NCBI RefSeq assembly: GCF_017571525.1
Contig: NZ_JAGETY010000005.1
Coordinates: forward strand, 124,001-188,000
Origin: Hymenobacter sp. BT559
Lineage (GTDB): Bacteria > Bacteroidota > Bacteroidia > Cytophagales > Hymenobacteraceae
Direction: 5' to 3'
DNA: 64,000 bases
The notes under the pieces were generated by a model that saw nothing but the letters and a program-made list of their open reading frames with translations, did not search any database and was not told the DNA's origin. Shown here piece after piece: positions 1 to 9,375 of this stretch (positions are counted from its first letter, which is position 1; every line of letters begins with the position of its first letter). Both the position numbers and the translations under genes were made by a program.

Positions 1-192
1 CAGCGCGCCGCTGGTGTCGCGGTCGAGGCGGTGGCCTACCTGGGCATCGTCTGCATATTCGCGGGCTAGCCGCAGCAGGCTGGCCGCTACGCCGATGCGC
101 TCGTCGAGCGTGGAGAGAAACGGGGGCTTGTTGACGACAATATAATCGTCGTTCTCAAACAGAATGAGGTCTTGGAACTTGGGTGGCTTCAT
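1..192 (-). CDS. RluA-family RNA pseudouridine synthase, N-terminal part (cut by window edge)
   Basis: The 64 visible codons read leftward from an ATG at 192 and run off the window start. The protein begins directly with the catalytic-domain strand (FQDLILFENDDYIVVNKP) and reaches HRLDRDTSG, the RluA-family motif that carries the catalytic Asp. It should convert specific uridines of rRNA or tRNA to pseudouridine. There is no room for an N-terminal S4 domain, so this is the short RluA-like type rather than the RluD/RluC type. A TAnnTTTG promoter-like element ends eight bases before the ATG, which supports this start. The target RNA cannot be told from the visible part. Confidence 0.85.
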   Translation of the reverse strand, partial: MKPPKFQDLILFENDDYIVVNKPPFLSTLDERIGVAASLLRLAREYADDAQVGHRLDRDTSGAL

Positions 193-200
193 GCGAGGCA

Positions 201-208
201 CAAAGGTA
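201..208 (-). promoter_or_regulatory. Predicted -7 element (TAnnTTTG) of the pseudouridine synthase gene
   Basis: Minus strand TACCTTTG matches the Bacteroidota -7 consensus exactly. No TTG is seen at the expected -33 distance. The ATG follows after eight bases, so the leader would be almost absent. Confidence 0.45.
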
Positions 209-216
209 CGGCTTAG

Positions 217-299
217 CAATGGGCGAATGAGTGAAGGCCCGAATGGGTGAATAAGCAGCCTTAGCTACCCATTCGGCCCTTCACTCATTCGCCCATTGG
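217..299. repeat. Long inverted repeat overlapping the 3' end of the sensor kinase gene
   Basis: The left arm (about 217-247) and right arm (about 268-299) are complementary over nearly their whole length, built around GGGCGAATGAGTGAAGG and its complement. The right arm lies inside the last codons of the kinase gene and supplies its C-terminal residues MSEGPNG. There is no T-tract, so a plain terminator is unlikely. Confidence 0.8.
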
Positions 300-1359
300 C
301 CTTCGGCCGGGGCAATTTAAATTCCATGGTAGTGCCCTCGCTCATCACGCTCTTAATATGGATGGTCGACTTGTGCGCCTCCACAATATGTTTGCTGATG
401 GCCAGCCCCAACCCCGAGCCGCCGGCCGAGCGCGAGCGGCTCTTGTCGACGCGGTAGAAGCGCTCGAAGATGCGGGCCTGGTGCTCGGGTGCGATGCCGG
501 CGCCGTTGTCGCGCACCGCAATGCGCACCCCGCTGCGGCCGGGAGTAAGGGCTACTACCACGTGGCCCTGCTGTTCGCGGCCGTACTTAATAGCGTTATC
601 AATCAGGTTAATAAGTACCTGGCGAATGCGGTTGCGGTCGGCAATGACGGGCATTTCGCGCTCCGCCAAATGCGGCGGAAACAGCTCAAGCGTGGTGCCG
701 CGGCGGTCGGCTTGCTGCTCCAGCAACTCAAATAATTCCTGCACCAGCGCCACCAAGTCGAAGCGTTGGCGGCGCATACGGATAACTCCTTTTTCGAGCT
801 GCGAAATCGTGACCAGGTCCTGCACCAGGGCATCAAGCGCATCGAGGCTAGCGGCGGCCCGTTGCAAAAACTTGCGCCGGATGGCAGGCTCCATGCCGTT
901 TTCTGCGTTGTCTTCTTCTTCGTCCAAGATGGTGTGTACGAAGCCTTGGGCAGCGAAAAGCGGCGTTTTAAGCTCGTGCGACACATCGGCCAGAAACTCG
1001 CGGCGCAGGGCTTGCAGGCGCTTCAGCTCGTCGAGCTCTTGCTGGCGGCGCTCGGCCATTTCTACTATTTCGTCGCCAATGCGGCGAAGTGGTTCGGGTC
1101 GAAACAAGAACTTGTTGCTCAGGCGCTTAAATTCCTTGCGCTTAATATGCTCCAGACGCGAGTAGATGCCGTTTATCTCCCGAAAAATAAGGGCCTCGAA
1201 CGACAAGTATATCAGTAAAAAGCAGGCGGCCACCGTGATGCCGCCGGCCAGAAAGGCCTGGTGCGTGGGCAGCCGTGGCACCCAGTAAGTGCAGGTAGTC
1301 AGCACTCCCGCCACCACGAGCGCAATCAGTACGGCAATGGTGCGGGAAGACAGGTTCAT
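265..1359 (-). CDS. Membrane sensor histidine kinase, PhoR-like
   Basis: A 364-residue two-component kinase. Two membrane helices are visible (about residues 6-26 and 37-58) with almost no periplasmic loop between them, so the sensed signal is probably in or near the membrane. A HisKA domain follows with the phospho-accepting His near residue 128 (VSHELKTP), then an HATPase_c domain with N box (NLIDNAIKYG, about 251-260), DNGAGI and GSGLGLAI. It lies downstream of a PhoB-like regulator on the same strand, its likely partner. I place the start at the ATG at 1359, because an earlier in-frame ATG at 1410 falls inside a dispersed hairpin. The last seven residues come from another inverted repeat. 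Confidence 0.93.
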   Translation of the reverse strand: MNLSSRTIAVLIALVVAGVLTTCTYWVPRLPTHQAFLAGGITVAACFLLIYLSFEALIFREINGIYSRLEHIKRKEFKRLSNKFLFRPEPLRRIGDEIVEMAERRQQELDELKRLQALRREFLADVSHELKTPLFAAQGFVHTILDEEEDNAENGMEPAIRRKFLQRAAASLDALDALVQDLVTISQLEKGVIRMRRQRFDLVALVQELFELLEQQADRRGTTLELFPPHLAEREMPVIADRNRIRQVLINLIDNAIKYGREQQGHVVVALTPGRSGVRIAVRDNGAGIAPEHQARIFERFYRVDKSRSRSAGGSGLGLAISKHIVEAHKSTIHIKSVMSEGTTMEFKLPRPKANGRMSEGPNG

Positions 1360-1402
1360 ATGGCGCTGTGCTAGGGGGGCTAAAAGTAGAAATTTATAAA
1401 AT

Positions 1403-1490
1403 AACGTCATGCTGTGCTTGTCGAAGCAGCTCTACCGCACAACACCCTAGCGGCGCAGTAGAGAGGCTTCGACAAGCGCAGCATGACGTT
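1403..1490. repeat. Family A intergenic hairpin, copy 1
   Basis: The outer arms are AACGTCATGCT and AGCATGACGTT. The inner parts (CTTGTCGAAGC and GCTTCGACAAG) also pair, and the loop contains CCCTAGCGGCGC. It fills the gap between the response regulator and kinase genes, so it would be transcribed inside their shared message. Confidence 0.85.
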
Positions 1491-1507
1491 CAGGTTTAGG
1501 CAATCCG

Positions 1508-2227
<720 letters not shown>

Positions 2228-2261
2228 GGCGCGGAAGCGAAAGGGAAGAACTTTCGCGCTG

Positions 2262-2269
2262 CAAAATTA
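2262..2269 (-). promoter_or_regulatory. Predicted -7 element for the regulator/kinase operon
   Basis: Minus strand TAATTTTG fits TAnnTTTG and ends 34 bases before the regulator ATG. No clear -33 TTG was found. Confidence 0.4.
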
Positions 2270-2365
2270 CCCGCGCTGGTCGGGCTAGCGTGTTACGTTT
2301 ATGTGATGTCAACGCAGCGGCCGGAAATGAAGCCGGCTCGCTAGGCCTTCCCTGCGATTTGCCCC

Positions 2366-3175
2366 CTAGCGAGCGAGGTTCAGGCGGCTTTTCAGGCCTT
2401 CGTATTTGTACATATCTACTTTCACCGAGCCCACAAACATTTCGGCCTGAAAGAGAACCGGAATCTTATTGCGGTCGTCTGATAAATACACTTTGATAGC
2501 GTCTTCGCCCCGGAAAATGCGGTTGTTCGGCATTTTGGGCACCAGCTTCAACACGTGAATGGGCCCGGCTTTGGTGTCAACTATCTCACGGCCTTTGAAG
2601 ACAACTTCCAGATTGAACGTCGATTCGTCGAAAAAGCCACCCATGCGAATAGTTTCGCCGGGCTTCATGTGGTCGTAGTTGAGGGTACGCAGAAAGTAGA
2701 AGCCACTCACGAGCTCCTGCACGTTGTTGGGCACCTTAAACGTGTAGCGAATGGGCTCTTTGGTGTGGGTCTGGAGCACGTTTACGATGTCGTGCGTCTG
2801 GTCAAAATCCACTACTTCCTTCTTCCGATAGGTGCCTTCCTCAATGTCGCGCGAGGAGCGGAGCGGCAGCACGCTGGCCGTATCGATGTAGGAGCGCCAC
2901 TGGTCGCGCACGTGCAGAAAGAAGTCGAATGAGCCCGTGGTGCGCCCGCTTACGGTGGCCCGGTAGCAAGGGCGGTCCGCAATGCGCTCCAGGCTGCCCG
3001 AGGTTTCGATAACGGCTTCGGCCGCATTGAGCACACCGTAGTGCACCTTGTAGCGAATGGTTTCGCCGGCCTTAAAGCTGGGGTTGGGCCACACGCGCAC
3101 CGGTTCGGTAGTGCCGATAGGCTGCGTCCAGGCAACGCAAAGCAGGAGAAGCGGAACAAGTAGCCAGCGGCGCAT
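2366..3175 (-). CDS. DUF3108 domain-containing exported protein
   Basis: A 269-residue protein with an N-terminal signal peptide (MRRWLLVPLLLLCVAW) and the DUF3108 pattern from about residue 35 (FKAGETIRYKVHYGVLNAAEA, then GSFDFFLHVRD and FDQTHDIVNVL). The family is periplasmic or outer-membrane associated in Gram-negative bacteria and has no established biochemical role. The start is set at the ATG at 3175 because it begins the signal peptide; longer in-frame starts only add residues with no signal character. A TAnnTTTG element lies about 57 bases upstream. It is a single gene between the regulator operon and recA. Confidence 0.82.
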   Translation of the reverse strand: MRRWLLVPLLLLCVAWTQPIGTTEPVRVWPNPSFKAGETIRYKVHYGVLNAAEAVIETSGSLERIADRPCYRATVSGRTTGSFDFFLHVRDQWRSYIDTASVLPLRSSRDIEEGTYRKKEVVDFDQTHDIVNVLQTHTKEPIRYTFKVPNNVQELVSGFYFLRTLNYDHMKPGETIRMGGFFDESTFNLEVVFKGREIVDTKAGPIHVLKLVPKMPNNRIFRGEDAIKVYLSDDRNKIPVLFQAEMFVGSVKVDMYKYEGLKSRLNLAR

Positions 3176-3231
3176 ACAAGCAGAAACGAGGTCGAAGTCG
3201 AAAGCGGATTTACAAACGAAATGCCAGCCGA

Positions 3232-3239
3232 CAAAAATA
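3232..3239 (-). promoter_or_regulatory. Predicted -7 element of the DUF3108 gene
   Basis: Minus strand TATTTTTG matches TAnnTTTG and lies 56 bases before the chosen ATG. Its position argues against longer upstream starts. Confidence 0.42.
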
Positions 3240-3276
3240 CACTGCCCCAGCGGCCACTTGGCTAGCCCTATACCAT

Positions 3277-3306
3277 GCAAAAGCCCCGCTACCAGGGCAG
3301 CGGGGC
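3277..3306 (-). terminator. Rho-independent terminator of recA
   Basis: On the minus strand GCCCCGCT pairs with AGCGGGGC across a short loop and is followed by TTTTGC. It sits 28 bases past the recA stop codon. Confidence 0.75.
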
Positions 3307-3334
3307 TAGCAACATACAGTTTGCAGAGGAGTGC

Positions 3335-4426
3335 TTACAGCGTGTCGTCGCCGTCTTCGGGGCCGCTCATGTCCACGGGGATAACGTCGTCGTCGCCCTT
3401 GGCCATGGTGCGGATTTTGGCTTCAATCTGCTCGGCTAGCTCGGGGTTGTCGAGCAGCAGGGTTTTCACGGCTTCGCGGCCCTGGCCGATTTTGTTGCCA
3501 TCGTAGCTAAACCACGAGCCCGACTTGCCGATGATGCCCATGTCAACGCCGAGGTCGACAATCTCCCCGACTTTCGAAATACCCTGGCCGTAGATGATGT
3601 CAAACTCGACCACCTTGAAGGGCGGCGCTACTTTGTTTTTCACCACCTTTACCTTGGTGCGGTTGCCGGTTACGTTGTCCTTATCTTCTTTGATTTGGCC
3701 GATACGACGGATGTCGAGGCGCACCGAAGCGTAGAATTTCAGGGCGTTACCACCGGTGGTGGTTTCGGGCGAGCCGAACATCACGCCGATTTTCTCGCGC
3801 AGCTGGTTGATAAAGATGCACAAGCAGTTGGTCTTGTTAATCGTGCCGGTGAGCTTACGCAGGGCCTGGCTCATGAGGCGGGCGTGCAGACCTACCTTCG
3901 AGTCGCCCATGTCGCCTTCGAGTTCGCCTTTCGGTACGAGAGCTGCTACGGAGTCAATGACGATGATGTCGATAGCGCCCGATGAGATAAGCTGGTCGGC
4001 GATTTCGAGGGCTTGCTCGCCGTTGTCGGGCTGCGCGATGAGGAGGTTATCCACGTCGATGCCCAGCTTCTTGGCGTAAGTAGGGTCGAAGGCGTGCTCG
4101 GCGTCGATGAAGGCGGCGGTGCCACCGGCTTTCTGCGCCTCGGCGATGGCGTGCATCGTCAGGGTCGTCTTACCGCTCGATTCGGGGCCGTAGATTTCGA
4201 TAACGCGGCCACGGGGCAGCCCGCCGATGCCGAGGGCGATATCCAGCGACAGCGAGCCGGTGCTGATGGCCGGAATATCGTTCACCTTCTGGTCCGAGAG
4301 CTTCATCACGGTACCTTTGCCGAAGGCTTTGTCGAGCTTTTCCATCGTCAGCGCGAGGGCCTTGGCTTTCTCGGCGGCGGGGTTAGCGGGAGCGTTTTTT
4401 TCGGCTTTTTCAGTTGCTGCTGCCAT
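3335..4426 (-). CDS. recA: Recombinase A
   Basis: A 363-residue RecA, the ATP-dependent strand-exchange protein of homologous recombination and the SOS co-protease. Landmarks are Walker [10 protein letters not shown] (residues 80-88), Walker [13 protein letters not shown], the L1 stretch [20 protein letters not shown], and [15 protein letters not shown] after the L2 loop. The C-terminus is acidic ([10 protein letters not shown]), as is usual. I chose the ATG at 4426; an in-frame ATG at 4588 adds 54 residues with no RecA similarity. The N-terminal 25 residues are Ala/Lys/Glu rich, common in Bacteroidota RecA. A near match to the -7 element (TACTTTTA) lies at about 4463-4470 on the minus strand. 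No lexA gene or SOS box was recognised. Confidence 0.97.
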   Translation of the reverse strand: MAAATEKAEKNAPANPAAEKAKALALTMEKLDKAFGKGTVMKLSDQKVNDIPAISTGSLSLDIALGIGGLPRGRVIEIYGPESSGKTTLTMHAIAEAQKAGGTAAFIDAEHAFDPTYAKKLGIDVDNLLIAQPDNGEQALEIADQLISSGAIDIIVIDSVAALVPKGELEGDMGDSKVGLHARLMSQALRKLTGTINKTNCLCIFINQLREKIGVMFGSPETTTGGNALKFYASVRLDIRRIGQIKEDKDNVTGNRTKVKVVKNKVAPPFKVVEFDIIYGQGISKVGEIVDLGVDMGIIGKSGSWFSYDGNKIGQGREAVKTLLLDNPELAEQIEAKIRTMAKGDDDVIPVDMSGPEDGDDTL

Positions 4427-4594
4427 TACGGAAGTGGGGATTGAAAAGAAACTTGAATTGAGTAAAAGTACGATGTTTTGGCTTGCCATCGCCAGGCAGC
4501 GTAGCAGGCCGCTAGGCCTCGCTACCGTTCTGTTTTGCGGCGGCCATTTGTAACGCAACGCACCCCGGTTTTGTGCCGGAGGAAGCACAAATTT

Positions 4595-5893
4595 ATGGGG
4601 AAATTTCTAAAAATTTTAGTTAGCCTTGGAGCTGTGTTAGTTGCAGCCGCGCCCGCCCAGGCGCAGTTAGATAATCGTGCGTTCACGTCGCCTACTCCGG
4701 GCTCATATAGAAATGATACGTTGTCATTGCTTCATGTCGGGGCTATTGCTGGAATGGATGCGCGATACCACAAGCAACTTGATAGCACGAATAGAAAGAT
4801 TGATAGTTTAAACATTAGGCTTAATAGAAGGCCTAATCGCATTATTGCTAGCGCGGGCGACCTGCGCCTTTCGCTCAACGCCTTCACCTTCTTCAAAGAC
4901 AACGAATATTTCAACGATATCGTCGAAGGCTACACGCTATTTGGCACGCAGCTGAACCCACAACTCGTCTATTACCCGACTAAAGAGTTGCGGCTGGAAG
5001 GTGGCGTTTTTCTCTGGAAAGACTTTGGCAACCCGCAGCTGAAGCAAGTGCGGCCCACCTTTCGTGCTACCTGGACGCACGGGGCTAGCCAGTTCATCTT
5101 GGGTAATATTAAGGCCAATCTCAACCACGGCTACATCGAGCCGCTGATGGACTTTGAGCGCGTGATGCTAAAGCCGTTGGAGGAAGGCTTGCAGTACCGG
5201 TTGAACACCAAGCGCGTGTTTCTGGATACGTGGGTCGACTGGCTGAAGCAGGAATACCCGGGCGTGGATTATCAGGAACAGATTGCGGGCGGCCTCAGCA
5301 GCAGCTTCCGAATTACGGGCGATAATAGCCCGGTGCAGCTCTCGATTCCGCTGCAATTCACCGCTCGGCACTTCGGCGGGCAAATTGATACGCTGCACCG
5401 GCCGGTGCAAACGCTGCTCAATTATGCCAGCGGTGTAGTGGCTAGGGTGCCGCTGGGTGGTAGCACCTTCCAGGCCGTGCGGCTCAATGCCTACGGCTTG
5501 CTCTTCGACGACCACTCGTTCTCCAACTATCGCCTGCCTTTTCAGGCTGGTAAAGGGCTGTATCTCAATGGCACGCTCGAAACCAAGTACGTAGATTTGA
5601 TGCTGAGCTACTGGCAGGGGCACCAGTTTTACGCACCGCTAGGGGGCACTTATTACCAATCTATCGCCTCGCGCTACGGCACGCCCGGCTACACCGACGC
5701 CGAGCGCCGGCTGCTGCTGGTGCGCCTGTTGCGCGACTTCCGCATCTCCGACGCGGCGGCCCTCACGGTGCGCGTCGAGCCAGTGTACGACTTCAACCGC
5801 AGCCTGCTCGACTTTTCATTCGGCATTTACCTCAACTTTCGGCAGGAGTGGCTGCTCGGCAATATTGGCCGGCACGTGCGGGTAGGACAGTAA
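4595..5893 (+). CDS. Exported protein of unknown function, possibly outer-membrane beta-barrel; mosaic composition
   Basis: A 432-residue protein with a signal peptide ([15 protein letters not shown] to the AQAQ cleavage region). A GGAGG sequence ends about 12 bases before the ATG at 4595, a rare clear ribosome-binding site here. After the signal come a Thr/Ser-rich stretch and a probable short coil (residues 50-75), then a region of alternating hydrophobic and polar residues (for example [19 protein letters not shown] and [12 protein letters not shown]) that suggests beta strands. I do not recognise a family. The first 250 bases or so are AT-rich with ATA, AGA and TTA codons, while the rest uses GC-rich codons like its neighbours. 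It is divergent from recA. Confidence 0.75.
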   Translation: MGKFLKILVSLGAVLVAAAPAQAQLDNRAFTSPTPGSYRNDTLSLLHVGAIAGMDARYHKQLDSTNRKIDSLNIRLNRRPNRIIASAGDLRLSLNAFTFFKDNEYFNDIVEGYTLFGTQLNPQLVYYPTKELRLEGGVFLWKDFGNPQLKQVRPTFRATWTHGASQFILGNIKANLNHGYIEPLMDFERVMLKPLEEGLQYRLNTKRVFLDTWVDWLKQEYPGVDYQEQIAGGLSSSFRITGDNSPVQLSIPLQFTARHFGGQIDTLHRPVQTLLNYASGVVARVPLGGSTFQAVRLNAYGLLFDDHSFSNYRLPFQAGKGLYLNGTLETKYVDLMLSYWQGHQFYAPLGGTYYQSIASRYGTPGYTDAERRLLLVRLLRDFRISDAAALTVRVEPVYDFNRSLLDFSFGIYLNFRQEWLLGNIGRHVRVGQ

Positions 5894-5903
5894 AAAATGC
5901 TTA

Positions 5904-5994
5904 TTGCGAGCACAGCTAGGCAAACCACACGGTACCTATACGACTCGCTCCGCTAAGGGCAGTTCAGCTGCGATTGCCTCGGTGTGCTCGCAAG
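5904..5994. repeat. Intergenic inverted repeat between convergent genes
   Basis: TTGCGAGCACA and TTGCCTCGGTGTGCTCGCAA form the two arms, with AGGCAA/TTGCCT pairing inside and a loop of about 45 bases. It lies between the ends of two convergent genes and has no T-tract. Confidence 0.6.
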
Positions 5995-6018
5995 GACAGA
6001 CGTACGTTCCGTAATATT

Positions 6019-6582
6019 TTAGTCGCCAGCGGCCCAGTGGCGCACGAAGTGCAGAATGGGTGGCTGCGGCGGGCGGCTGTCCCAGAAGCTGAGGCGCAGC
6101 CATGCCGGTTGCTCGAGCTTTTCGGGGCCCTGGGGCGTAAAGCCCAGCGCCCGCGCTACGGCTTGGGCCTTTTTATTATCCGCAAAGCAGCGGATGAGCA
6201 ACCGCTGGGCGTCGACGGGCCGGCCGAAGCCAAAGCGGCACATCGCCGCTAGGGCCTCGCGGGCGTAGCCGTGGCCTTCGGCCTCGGCAGCCAGGTAGTA
6301 GCCTATTTCGGCCTGGCCATTGCGCTGGGGCATGAGGCAGATATCGCCGATGTAGGCGCCCGTGTCGCGCAGCCAGATGCCGAGCACGTAGAAGCGGCCG
6401 GTGCGCCAGTCGTCGGCAAAGGACGCGAGCTGCGTGGTGGCGGCAGCTAGGGTCGGCACGGCGCGCAGACGGTCGGGGAAAGAAAACTGTAGGCGTGCCC
6501 GGCTACGGTCGAGCAAAGCAAAAAAAGCCTCGGCATCGGCGGGTTCGTAGGGGCGCAGAAGCAGGCGGGTAGTTTCAAGCAC
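6019..6582 (-). CDS. GNAT family N-acetyltransferase, RimJ/RimL-like
   Basis: A 187-residue acetyltransferase. It opens with LETTRLLLRPYEPADAEAFFAL, the usual beginning of RimJ/RimL-type GNAT enzymes that acetylate N-termini or small amines. Later come IGDICLMP and EIGYYLAAEAEGHGYAREAL, in which EGHGYA is the acetyl-CoA pyrophosphate-binding loop, then RLLIRCFADNKKAQAVARALGF, the typical C-terminal half (asparagine before the last helix, LGF). The substrate cannot be inferred. The gene stands alone and converges on the unknown exported protein gene. Confidence 0.85.
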   Translation of the reverse strand: MLETTRLLLRPYEPADAEAFFALLDRSRARLQFSFPDRLRAVPTLAAATTQLASFADDWRTGRFYVLGIWLRDTGAYIGDICLMPQRNGQAEIGYYLAAEAEGHGYAREALAAMCRFGFGRPVDAQRLLIRCFADNKKAQAVARALGFTPQGPEKLEQPAWLRLSFWDSRPPQPPILHFVRHWAAGD

Positions 6583-6689
6583 AGACTAAAAACAGGAAAG
6601 CAGTCAGGAAGATTTAACGTCGGCCATAACCCTAGCGGGCAGCGGTCGTTAGGCAAAAGCTCAATATCTCCTTTTCCACAAGCACTAGT

Positions 6690-7577
6690 ATGAATAGATT
6701 AGCAGGTAAAGTAGCCATCGTGACGGGTGGTGGGGCCGGCATTGGCGAGGCCATTGCCAAAAAATTTGCGAAAGAAGGCGCGGCGGTGGTCGTGGCCGGC
6801 TTTCCCGAGGACCCAGTGCAGGCCGTGGCAGACGAAATTAAGGCTAGCGGCGGCCGAGCGGTAGCTTTTGAGGGCGACCTAGCTTCGGAAGCAATGGCTA
6901 AGGCCTGCGTGCAAACGGCCGTGGGTACGTTTGGCCAGCTTGATATTCTGGTCAACAACGCGGGTACTTTTCCGGCGGCTAAGGAACTGGGTGAGTACCC
7001 AGTAGAGGCGTTTGAGTACATGATAAAAAACAATATTTACACCGTCTTTCACATGAGCCGGGCTGCGCTGCCCGAGCTCAAGAAAACGCGGGGCAATATT
7101 GTGTCGGCGGGTTCGGAAGCCGGGCACATGGGCGAGCCCATGAACACGCCCTACGGCGGCACCAAGGGCTTCGTGCACGCGTTCATGCGGGGCATTGCGG
7201 GCGAGCAGGCCAAATACGGCATCCGGGCCAACTGCGTGGGGCCGGGCCCCATCGACACGGCCTGGACACACAAAGAAACCGGCCCTATGACGGCCGAAAT
7301 GGAAAAGCAAACCGTAGAAGGCGTACCAATGGGCCGCCGGGGCACGCCCGAAGAAGTGGCCAACGTGTACCTCTTTCTGGCTTCCGATGAGGCTAGCTAC
7401 GTCACCGGGGCTATTTACTTTGCCGATGGCGGCGTCACGATTTCCAAGAGCAGCTCAGGTGCCCAGGTGCCGAGCGACCTTAAAAAAGAGCCCGCTGGCG
7501 AGCTGAAGCTGGAGCACAGCAAAGATGGCCATACTGAAATCCGCAATCAGGACGCCGGGCACATGATGGGGCATTAG
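6690..7577 (+). CDS. SDR family NAD(P)-dependent oxidoreductase
   Basis: A 295-residue classical short-chain dehydrogenase. The cofactor loop TGGGAGIG is at residues 12-19, NNAG follows about 75 residues later, and the catalytic Tyr and Lys lie in PYGGTKGF with a Ser about 15 residues upstream (IVSAGSEAG). PEEVANVYLFLASDEASYVTG is the usual SDR C-terminal signature. About 45 charged residues follow the normal end of the fold (SSSGAQVPSDLKKEP ... DAGHMMGH), an uncommon tail that might tether or stabilise the enzyme. The substrate is unknown. No partner gene is linked. Confidence 0.9.
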   Translation: MNRLAGKVAIVTGGGAGIGEAIAKKFAKEGAAVVVAGFPEDPVQAVADEIKASGGRAVAFEGDLASEAMAKACVQTAVGTFGQLDILVNNAGTFPAAKELGEYPVEAFEYMIKNNIYTVFHMSRAALPELKKTRGNIVSAGSEAGHMGEPMNTPYGGTKGFVHAFMRGIAGEQAKYGIRANCVGPGPIDTAWTHKETGPMTAEMEKQTVEGVPMGRRGTPEEVANVYLFLASDEASYVTGAIYFADGGVTISKSSSGAQVPSDLKKEPAGELKLEHSKDGHTEIRNQDAGHMMGH

Positions 7578-7744
7578 TCTGAACCACGGATTCGGACGGA
7601 TTCTTCGGATTAATCGGATTTTGTGGATGATTAGCAATGAGAAAGGCCGCCCAACTGGGCGGCCTTTTTACATATTCAGGCTAGGAAAATAATTGCCTAC
7701 ACAATCCGAGTAATCCGAAAAATCCGGCCGAATCCGTGGTTCAG
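7578..7744. repeat. Large inverted repeat enclosing a terminator, between convergent genes
   Basis: The arms TCTGAACCACGGATTCGG and CCGAATCCGTGGTTCAGA are complementary, and inside them run several copies of a GGATT/AATCC unit. The left arm begins right after the SDR stop codon and the right arm includes the stop codon of the next gene, so both genes end in the repeat. Confidence 0.8.
7641..7669. terminator. Bidirectional rho-independent terminator
   Basis: The stem GGCCGCCC/GGGCGGCC with loop AACT is flanked by AAA on the left and TTTTT on the right. It serves the SDR gene and weakly the gene on the other strand, and is nested in the larger inverted repeat. Confidence 0.8.
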
Positions 7745-8157
7745 ACGGCGTATTGGCGGGGGCTGCCCAGCGCTTGCTGGGTGCGCATCACGTTCACCTG
7801 GCGAGCGGCCTCGTTGAAAAATTCGAGGCGGCGAATGAGCATTTCCTTGGTGAAAACGCGGCCTTCGGGCGTGCGCATGAAAGACTTTTTGTCTTCCAGC
7901 ACGCGCTTCATGGCGGCCAGCGCCTGGTCTTCGTGCTTCATAAACTGCTGCTGAAACTCGGCTAGCCGCGCCACGCCAGTGGCGGTGAGCGTGAAGTGCT
8001 CGTCCGCGCCCTGGTTTAGCACTTCGCACAGCACATAAACCTCCAGCGGCAGGCTGGTTTCGAGAGCCGTGGTGCGCAGGTCGAGCCCAGCGGCTAGGGC
8101 GTCGAGGATGATGCGCACGTTGCGCTCAAATTGCTGATAGTAAGCTTGAACTTCCAA
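7741..8157 (-). CDS. Conserved-looking protein of unknown function (138 aa)
   Basis: A 138-residue, mostly helical, soluble protein with no signal peptide or membrane segment. The N-terminus MEVQAYYQQFERNVRIILDAL and the centre (FTLTATGVARLAEFQQQFMKHED) look like amphipathic helices. I recognise no catalytic motif or family. It lies downstream of the MoxR gene on the same strand, separated by a hairpin, so the two might be co-transcribed. Codon use is like its neighbours, which supports a real gene. Confidence 0.7.
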   Translation of the reverse strand: MEVQAYYQQFERNVRIILDALAAGLDLRTTALETSLPLEVYVLCEVLNQGADEHFTLTATGVARLAEFQQQFMKHEDQALAAMKRVLEDKKSFMRTPEGRVFTKEMLIRRLEFFNEAARQVNVMRTQQALGSPRQYAV

Positions 8158-8163
8158 CTTAGG

Positions 8164-8258
8164 TTGAGTTATGAGTTAGAAGTTATGAGTTATGAGTTGA
8201 GGGGTATGAGAGTGGCAGGTAGCAACTCATAACTTCTAACTCATAATTCATAACTCAA
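8164..8258. repeat. Inverted repeat built from a GAGTTATGA-like unit
   Basis: Left arm units such as GAGTTATGAGTTAGAAGTT are mirrored on the right by AACTTCTAACTCATAA and relatives. Each arm contains short tandem copies of the same nine-base unit. A related fragment occurs at about 31312-31334. It lies between two genes of the same direction. Confidence 0.75.
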
Positions 8259-9224
<966 letters not shown>

Positions 9225-9247
9225 TAGATAGGTATGATACACAAAAG

Positions 9248-9345
9248 AACGTCAGGCTGCGCTTGTCGAAGCATCTCGCTCGCATCGTTGGAGTAAAGAC
9301 CCTAGCGGCGCGAGTGAGATGCTTCGCTGCACTCAGCATGACGTT
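9248..9345. repeat. Family A intergenic hairpin, copy 2
   Basis: AACGTCAGGCT at the left pairs mostly with AGCATGACGTT at the right. Inner GAAGCATCTC pairs with GAGATGCTTC, and the loop carries CCCTAGCGGCGC. The region between outer and inner arms is mismatched, so this copy is more worn than the others. It lies between the SurA-like and MoxR genes, which share a direction. Confidence 0.8.
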
Positions 9346-9375
9346 CTCTAGTAGAAGCTTATGGTTTTACAAGTA

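Noticed and set aside
470..1165. A 231-codon plus-strand frame opposite the sensor kinase
   Set aside because: It is the mirror of a clear histidine kinase gene, has no domain, and its composition (Ser/Arg-rich) is typical for antisense frames in GC-rich DNA.
1403..1490. Family A hairpins as insertion sequences
   Set aside because: They contain no open frame and are at most about 117 bp, so they can only be non-autonomous; no target duplications were identified.
4427..4588. ATG at 4588 as start of recA
   Set aside because: The extra 54 residues have no RecA similarity and overlap the divergent promoter region; ATG at 4426 gives the normal length.
8164..8258. Short tandem units considered as a CRISPR array
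   Set aside because: The units are about nine bases, lack unique spacers of regular length, and form an inverted repeat; there are no cas genes.
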